Assembly (NCBI GenBank): GCA_964584805.1 | Contig: CAZPAY010000016.1 | Location: forward strand, 1-55,675 | Length of the DNA stretch: 55,675 nt | Source of the DNA: JABHIE01 sp964584805 | GTDB lineage: Bacteria > Planctomycetota > UBA1135 | Reading direction: 5' to 3' | In this document: in pieces, positions 51,837-55,675 of the stretch | Layout: each line of letters begins with the position of its first letter | Numbering within the stretch: position 1 is the first letter of the stretch | The notes under the pieces: generated by a model | The model's database searches: none | Told to the model about the DNA's origin: nothing | The model's input: the letters and a program-made list of their open reading frames with translations, nothing else | Position numbers and translations under genes: made by a program

Positions 51837-53197
51837 AGCGCCATCTCCTTTTGGAAAGTGCGACCGGCAACAGACGCAAGGCGACGGATGTCGTCCGCCG
51901 TGGTTTTTTCGGTACACGCCAGAGTGAAAACACCCTCTAAATCGTCATACCATTCGCTCATGGGCAAAACCCCCGCAATGCCTTCGGCCGCGAGCATCGA
52001 ACGGAATCGCATCACAGCCTCATCACCGCCGATTACCCGGAAGGCGACCTCGGAAAAGAAAGGCGCATTCGGGAAAGCAAGCGAGATGGAGTCAGTCGCG
52101 GTAACCAGCGCCTCAGCCATTTCAACCGCGCGTTGGCGCGACAAGCAAGCCACCTCTTCGAGCCCCTTTGGCCCAAGAGCAGCCATGTGCATGCAGCCAC
52201 GCAGTGCAATCAATGCATTATTCGTGCAGATATTCGAAGTCGCCTTTTCGCGGCGGATGTGCTGCTCACGCGTTTGGAAAGTCAGCGTATAGGCGCGACG
52301 GTCTTGCCCGTCTTTGCTGATGCCCACCAAACGGCCCGGTAGTTTGCGCACTTGCTTCTGGCTTGTGGCAAAGAAACCGTAGTGCGGCCCACCGAAACTC
52401 ATCGGCACGCCAAAGGATTGGCCATCGCCAACCACAATGTCGACGCCCGCAGCACCTGGTGAGCGCAGCAAGCCGGTTGCAACAGGGTAAAGGGAGCAAA
52501 CGCTCATGGTCTTACGACCCTCTGTTTGCGCGGTGAGCGCATCTAAATCTTCGACCACACCTAAAAAGTTAGGCTGCTGCACGAAAACCGCAGCGGTGTC
52601 ATCGGTGACGGAATCACCCCAGTCCGTTACGCCATCAACGAGTGGAGCTTCAATCACCTCTGTATCTAGGTGGCGCAGATAAGTCACCATCGTCTCGCGT
52701 GTGTGGGGGTGCAGGCCAGCCGAAACGACCACGCGCTTTTTCCGTGTGACCCCCATGGCCATCAATGCTGCCTCAGCTGCAGCGGTCGCGCCGTCATACA
52801 TGGATGCGTTGGCAACCTCACAGCCGCATACTTCGGCGATCATGCTTTGAAACTCGTAAATCCATTGCAGCGTGCCTTGCGAACACTCCGGCTGATAAGG
52901 CGTATAAGCCGTCATGAATTCACTGCGCCCTGAAAGACTGTCGACGAGCGCCGGCCAATCGTGGTTGTATGTACCCCCACCTAAAAAACACGGCCGCTCA
53001 CTGGCGGGGCGATTCCATGAACTCAACTCGCTCATGTGCGCTCGCAATTCGGTTTCGGTCAAACCCTCGCCGATGCCCAAATCGCCCGTGACTTTCAAAT
53101 CCGCAGGGATGGCCTCAAACAAAGCGTCAATCGAATCAACGCCGACCTCTTGCAGCATCGCCTCGCGATCTGCATCTGAATTTTGGATGTAAGGCAT
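51833..53197 (-). CDS. gcvPA: Glycine dehydrogenase (decarboxylating) subunit 1
   Basis: N-terminal half of split P protein, 454 residues. Seen: MPYIQNSDADREAMLQEVGV, FLGGGTYNHDWPALVDSLSG, YQPECSQGTLQWIYEFQSMI, NASMYDGATAAAEAALMA, and FGGPHYGFFATSQKQVRKLP with GRLVG. Together with GcvPB it forms the heterotetramer that decarboxylates glycine on PLP and passes the aminomethyl group to GcvH. It starts two bases after the gcvH stop. Confidence 0.96.
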   Translation of the reverse strand: MPYIQNSDADREAMLQEVGVDSIDALFEAIPADLKVTGDLGIGEGLTETELRAHMSELSSWNRPASERPCFLGGGTYNHDWPALVDSLSGRSEFMTAYTPYQPECSQGTLQWIYEFQSMIAEVCGCEVANASMYDGATAAAEAALMAMGVTRKKRVVVSAGLHPHTRETMVTYLRHLDTEVIEAPLVDGVTDWGDSVTDDTAAVFVQQPNFLGVVEDLDALTAQTEGRKTMSVCSLYPVATGLLRSPGAAGVDIVVGDGQSFGVPMSFGGPHYGFFATSQKQVRKLPGRLVGISKDGQDRRAYTLTFQTREQHIRREKATSNICTNNALIALRGCMHMAALGPKGLEEVACLSRQRAVEMAEALVTATDSISLAFPNAPFFSEVAFRVIGGDEAVMRFRSMLAAEGIAGVLPMSEWYDDLEGVFTLACTEKTTADDIRRLASVAGRTFQKEMAL

Positions 53198-53199
53198 CT

Positions 53200-53583
53200 C
53201 TAGCTCGCTGCTGCGACGACTTGCTCGTAGGCCTCGGCATCTTTCATGTGTGCAATCGCATCGTCGCCCGACACGCGCACTTTGATGAGCCAGCCACCCT
53301 CGAAAGGATCACTCTGCAAAGTCTCAAGGTCATCAGCCAAAGTCTCGTTCACCTCAATAATCTCGCCATCAACGGGCGAATTCAGGTCAGAAACCGCTTT
53401 GACGGATTCAACCTCGCCAAAGCCAATTCCCTGTTCGACCTCATCGCCTGTGTCAGGCAAGTCAAGGAAAACAAGCTCGCCAAGTTGCTCGAGCGCAAAA
53501 TCGGTAATGCCAAGAGTGACGACATCGCCATCAATTTTGGCCCACTCGTGGGAGTCAAGGTAAGAACGGTCGGTAGGACGCAT
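53200..53583 (-). CDS. gcvH: Glycine cleavage system H protein
   Basis: Lipoyl carrier of 127 residues. The swinging-arm lysine is Lys62 in GFGEVESVKAVSDLNSPVDG, the canonical context. Other family segments are YLDSHEWAKIDGDVVTLGIT and PFEGGWLIKVRVS. It shuttles the aminomethyl group between P and T proteins. A LipM-type enzyme in the same operon can attach the lipoyl precursor. It lies 42 bases downstream of gcvT. Confidence 0.97.
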   Translation of the reverse strand: MRPTDRSYLDSHEWAKIDGDVVTLGITDFALEQLGELVFLDLPDTGDEVEQGIGFGEVESVKAVSDLNSPVDGEIIEVNETLADDLETLQSDPFEGGWLIKVRVSGDDAIAHMKDAEAYEQVVAAAS

Positions 53584-53625
53584 GATTTCAAGTCGCAGTT
53601 GCGAGGAGGGGAGGCTTAGGGCAGG

Positions 53626-54708
53626 TTAATCGCGCGAGCGATGGGGGACGAAAGGGAGCTCGGCAATCTCAACAGGCATTTCTTTCCCGCGGAAACTGAC
53701 CGTAAAGGGGCCATCGCAATCAATGGGCACATAGGCCGTCGCGATGGGCTTTTGCAAAGTCGCCGAGAAAGCACCCGAGCAAATTTGCCCGACTTCCACG
53801 CCATTTGCGAGCACAGGATAACCGTCACGAGGGACGCGCTTTTCTGTGGTGAAGCCAATCAACTTTTTGGCGGACGGCGCGGCGGCTTGTAGCGCCTCAC
53901 TGCCGACGAACTCACGCGTTTTCCAGCCACGGACGGCAAATCGAAGGCCTGCATCAAAGGGCGTGATTTTTTCGTGAATCTCGTGACCGTAGAGTGGCAT
54001 GGCTGCCTCGAGACGCAAGACATCGCGTGCGCCAAGGCCAACGGGGGAGGCACCTAATTCAAGGATGCGTTGCCAAACGGGCTCAGACTGTTCGGCGGTT
54101 GTGAAAATCTCAAAACCATGCTCGCCCGTGTAGCCGGTGCGGGCAACAAAAAGTTTGCCGAATGGGCTGTCGGGCCAAGCCAACTCAAGGAAGCCAGGCG
54201 CCAAGGCGTTATCGCCGCATAACTCTTGCAGGATGCGTTGAGACTCAGGGCCTTGAAGGGCGAGAATGCAACCACCGTCTTCGGTGATATCGTCGATGGT
54301 CGATTCAATCACTCGCTCTCGCAAGATATCGAGGTCGCGGTGACGATTTGCCGCATTGACCACCATGAAAAACTCATCTTGCCCCGTGCGATAGGTGATG
54401 AGGTCATCGAGGATGCCACCGTCTTCGGCCAAAATCATGGTGTAGCGAGCCTGACCGATGGGTTGGTCGGTGATGCGGCCGCCTAAAGCGTGGTCGAGCT
54501 CGTCGGCCACTTGTGGGCCGCGGAACCAAATGCGAGCCATGTGGCCCACATCAAACACGCCCGCTGTTTGCCGCGTAGCGCGGGATTCGCCGAGGATGGA
54601 GCCATAATCCAGGGGCATTTCCCAGCCTGCAAAGGGCACGAGCTTAGCGCCGAGCGCCTTGTGAGCAGTCGTAAGTGGTGTCTGGAGCATGGTTTCTGTT
54701 TGATGCAT
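53626..54708 (-). CDS. gcvT: Aminomethyltransferase (glycine cleavage T protein)
   Basis: Transfers the methylene from H protein to tetrahydrofolate and releases ammonia; about 360 residues. Seen: LVPFAGWEMPLDYGS, TAGVFDVGHMARIWFRGPQ, then LALQGPESQRILQEL, the folate-binding RTGYTGEHGFEIF, and GLGARDVLRLEAAMPLYGHE. The start may be ATG 54708 or ATG 54690; the latter matches family N-termini (LQTPLTTAHKALGA). The frame is open to 54861, but that part is riboswitch and not coding. Transcription starts at a glycine riboswitch 70 bases upstream. Confidence 0.94.
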   Translation of the reverse strand: MHQTETMLQTPLTTAHKALGAKLVPFAGWEMPLDYGSILGESRATRQTAGVFDVGHMARIWFRGPQVADELDHALGGRITDQPIGQARYTMILAEDGGILDDLITYRTGQDEFFMVVNAANRHRDLDILRERVIESTIDDITEDGGCILALQGPESQRILQELCGDNALAPGFLELAWPDSPFGKLFVARTGYTGEHGFEIFTTAEQSEPVWQRILELGASPVGLGARDVLRLEAAMPLYGHEIHEKITPFDAGLRFAVRGWKTREFVGSEALQAAAPSAKKLIGFTTEKRVPRDGYPVLANGVEVGQICSGAFSATLQKPIATAYVPIDCDGPFTVSFRGKEMPVEIAELPFVPHRSRD

Positions 54709-54712
54709 TACG

Positions 54713-54747
54713 AAAAAAGACAGGGGCGCATATTGAGCGCCCCTGTC
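54713..54747 (-). terminator. Riboswitch-controlled terminator in the gcvT leader
   Basis: On the minus strand an 11-bp perfect stem (GACAGGGGCGC / GCGCCCCTGTC) with a seven-base loop is followed by six T. It ends four bases before ATG 54708. It is the expression platform for the glycine aptamer: its 5' arm can alternatively pair with GCCCTG at 54765-54770. Confidence 0.9.
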
Positions 54748-54777
54748 GCGGTCAGTGACCAGTTCAGGGCTCGTCGG

Positions 54778-54864
54778 GATGCAGTCCTTTGTACCTGAGA
54801 GTTTCGTGGCGAATCCACTTGCCCCTTCGGTGCCCATGCTTAACATGAGTCTCTCCTGCATCCG
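54778..54864 (-). promoter_or_regulatory. Glycine riboswitch, single aptamer
   Basis: Read on the minus strand this is a glycine aptamer: P1 GGATGCA (54864-54858) closes with TGCATCC (54784-54778). Inside it GGAGAGAC is followed by the conserved GCACCGAAGGGGCAAG, then AAACTCTCAGGTACAAAGGA. No second GGAGAG aptamer follows before the terminator, so it is a singlet rather than the common tandem. It sits upstream of gcvT and should turn the glycine-cleavage operon on when glycine is high. Confidence 0.93.
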
Positions 54865-54881
54865 TCGGCCGATTGGGAGGT

Positions 54882-54910
54882 ATTTTCGCTTTTTTGGGCT
54901 TCAGCGTCAA
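54882..54910 (-). promoter_or_regulatory. Candidate sigma70-type promoter of the gcv operon
   Basis: On the minus strand TTGACG (54910-54905) is 17 bases from GAAAAT (54887-54882). The predicted start near 54875 is about 11 bases before the riboswitch P1. The -35 hexamer is very near consensus, the -10 fits at four of six. Confidence 0.5.
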
Positions 54911-54925
54911 GGTAATTGATTCTTC

Positions 54926-54954
54926 TTGACGCAAGTTGTTGGGGGCCGTAAACT
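54926..54954 (+). promoter_or_regulatory. Candidate sigma70-type promoter of rpmB
   Basis: TTGACG (54926-54931) is separated by exactly 17 bases from TAAACT (54949-54954). The expected transcription start near 54961 leaves a leader of about 30 bases before the rpmB ATG. Its -35 is in a palindrome with the -35 of the divergent gcv promoter. Confidence 0.6.
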
Positions 54955-54989
54955 TTTCGGCCCTTCTGACACACAGAGGTATAAACATC

Positions 54990-55301
54990 ATGGCACGTCG
55001 ATGCGAAGTAACTGGGAAAGGCACCACAGCTGGCAAAACAATTGCCCGTCGCGGTCTGCCTAAGAAAAAAGGTGGCATTGGTCTCAAAACCACCGGTCAT
55101 ACCAAGCGTAAGTTCAAGTCAAACATCCAAAAGGTGCGCGTCTTGCTTCCCAATGGCACAGTCACCCGCATGAAATTGGCGACTTCGGTCATCAAGCGCG
55201 GTTTGATCACCATGCATTTAGAGGGTCGCGAACAGACCTTCCCCTTGGTAAAAGCATTGCGTGGTCGCAATCGCGCTTTTGTCAATCAAGGCGCCGAGTA
55301 A
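54990..55301 (+). CDS. rpmB: 50S ribosomal protein L28
   Basis: Ribosomal protein of the large subunit, 103 residues. Seen: ARRCEVTGKGTTAGKTIARR, then KTTGHTKRKFKSNIQKVRVL and the C-terminal KLATSVIKRGLITMHLEGRE. E. coli L28 has 78 residues, so this is a longer form with a C-terminal extension. The start is ATG 54990, where the family N-terminus begins; upstream in-frame residues are not L28-like. A promoter matches 30-60 bases upstream. A hairpin terminator follows the gene at 55377. Confidence 0.92.
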   Translation: MARRCEVTGKGTTAGKTIARRGLPKKKGGIGLKTTGHTKRKFKSNIQKVRVLLPNGTVTRMKLATSVIKRGLITMHLEGREQTFPLVKALRGRNRAFVNQGAE

Positions 55302-55376
55302 GACGCTGATTTTTGGGTTTTGACCCGATTTGGGTCGAAAAAAGCCAAAAAACGGGTAAAAACCCCAAAAAAACCG

Positions 55377-55417
55377 CCCGGATACTGGATTTTTTCAGTT
55401 TCCGGGTGAATTTTTTT
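55377..55417 (+). terminator. Terminator downstream of rpmB
   Basis: A stem of CCCGGATACTG paired with CAGTTTCCGGG (one mismatch) around an eight-base loop is followed by TGAATTTTTTT. The 75 bases between the rpmB stop and this hairpin are A-rich, contain a smaller GACCC/GGGTC hairpin, and hold no gene I can support. Confidence 0.75.
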
Positions 55418-55495
55418 GTACAACAGCCGATGGCAGACAAAAGCGCCGTCCTGTCAACCCTGATAAGGATGTCGCATCCACTTACCCCCTTCGGC

Positions 55496-55517
55496 GTTTA
55501 GTGGTGCACTACTAAAC
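55496..55517. promoter_or_regulatory. 22-bp near-perfect palindrome, likely operator
   Basis: Arms GTTTAGT and ACTAAAC flank a central GTGCAC; 10 of 11 symmetric pairs match. It lies 30 bases before the ATG of the histone-like gene, in the region where a promoter or its start site should be. No T run follows, so it is not a terminator. A dyad this exact without a spacer looks like a dimeric repressor site. Confidence 0.5.
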
Positions 55518-55547
55518 CCGTTTCTCTAAATCCCACTGGGAATAATC

Positions 55548-55675
55548 ATGGCTCCAAAAAAGAAAGCTAAAAAGAAGGTCGCTAAAAAGAAGACCACGAA
55601 AAAGGCTGCTCCTAAAAAGGCAGTAAAGAAGAAAGTTGCGAAAAAGAAAGTTGCCAAGAAAAAGGTAGCCAAGAA
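55548..55675 (+). CDS. Lysine-rich histone H1-like protein, N-terminal part (cut by window end)
   Basis: The first 42 codons give a protein that is almost only lysine with Ala, Val, Thr and Pro (APKKKAKKKVAKKKTTKKAA). Its repeating KKVAKKK units match planctomycete and chlamydial H1-like (HC1/HC2, AlgP-like) nucleoid proteins that condense DNA. It is cut by the window edge, so domain content beyond is unknown. It follows the rpmB terminator and the 22-bp palindrome. Another histone-tailed gene lies at 19025, but that one also has an HTH domain. Confidence 0.72.
   Translation, partial: MAPKKKAKKKVAKKKTTKKAAPKKAVKKKVAKKKVAKKKVAK

Noticed and set aside
54709..54861. Upstream in-frame extension of gcvT
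   Set aside because: This stretch is the glycine riboswitch and its terminator, so the open frame is accidental.
55313..55501. 62-codon ORF between rpmB and the histone-like gene
   Set aside because: It passes through the rpmB terminator hairpin and into the palindrome region, and has no start signal or recognisable feature.

Overview
The window reads as a gene-dense piece of a bacterial chromosome, by eye in the mid-50s % GC. It has no insertion sequence, phage, plasmid or CRISPR signal. Several traits point to the PVC group and most likely Planctomycetota: lysine/alanine-rich histone H1-like proteins, few Shine-Dalgarno sites, many exported lipoproteins and metallopeptidases, a sulfatase-family enzyme, and split glycine decarboxylase genes. 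This is inference; no rRNA is present.

Layout. 1-8.1 kb: an exported protein cut by the window edge, cca, an SDR, an orphan minus-strand terminator that suggests a small RNA, then recG, a HEAT-like exported protein and a lytic transglycosylase in one tight + strand run. 8.1-16.9 kb: two [2Fe-2S] proteins, elbB, a membrane-anchored sulfatase-like enzyme, an M1 peptidase, a lipoprotein, a degenerate HD protein and a large M16 peptidase. 17-24.3 kb: a fungal-type homoaconitase-like enzyme, a protein joining an HTH domain to a histone-like tail, a secreted protein, an M32 carboxypeptidase and a beta-decarboxylating dehydrogenase whose substrate motif looks like homoisocitrate dehydrogenase. 24.3-31 kb: an alpha/beta hydrolase, two coupled membrane proteins, then a four-gene minus-strand operon that pairs a ZnuA-like metal-binding lipoprotein with an FtsX/MacB-type ABC transporter. 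31-38 kb: M28 peptidase, EamA transporter, sialidase-like lipoprotein, methyltransferase, an orphan membrane protein, an SDR and a release-factor-like protein. 38-46 kb: trxB, glycosyltransferase-rho-coaE, a tethered coiled-coil protein with a possible BRCT-like end, tatC-cinA and tRNA-Gln. 46-49.5 kb: an acetolactate-decarboxylase-like lipoprotein with folA and thyA, then a porin. 49.6-54.9 kb: gcvT-gcvH-gcvPA-gcvPB plus a LipM-type lipoyl enzyme, led by a single-aptamer glycine riboswitch and terminator. The end holds rpmB, driven by a promoter divergent from gcv, and the start of a second histone-like gene behind a 22-bp palindrome.

How it fits together. The gcv operon is the clearest functional unit: the T, H and P proteins with the enzyme likely to lipoylate H protein, all behind a glycine sensor. 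folA-thyA is a folate/dTMP module that shares one-carbon folates with it. The homoaconitase-like and homoisocitrate-dehydrogenase-like genes lie about 4.3 kb apart and could catalyse successive steps, either of alpha-aminoadipate-type lysine synthesis or of the TCA cycle. The best candidates for undescribed biology are the HTH-histone fusion, the metal/FtsX-type ABC operon, the BRCT-like tethered protein, the orphan small-RNA terminator and the palindrome ahead of the last gene.
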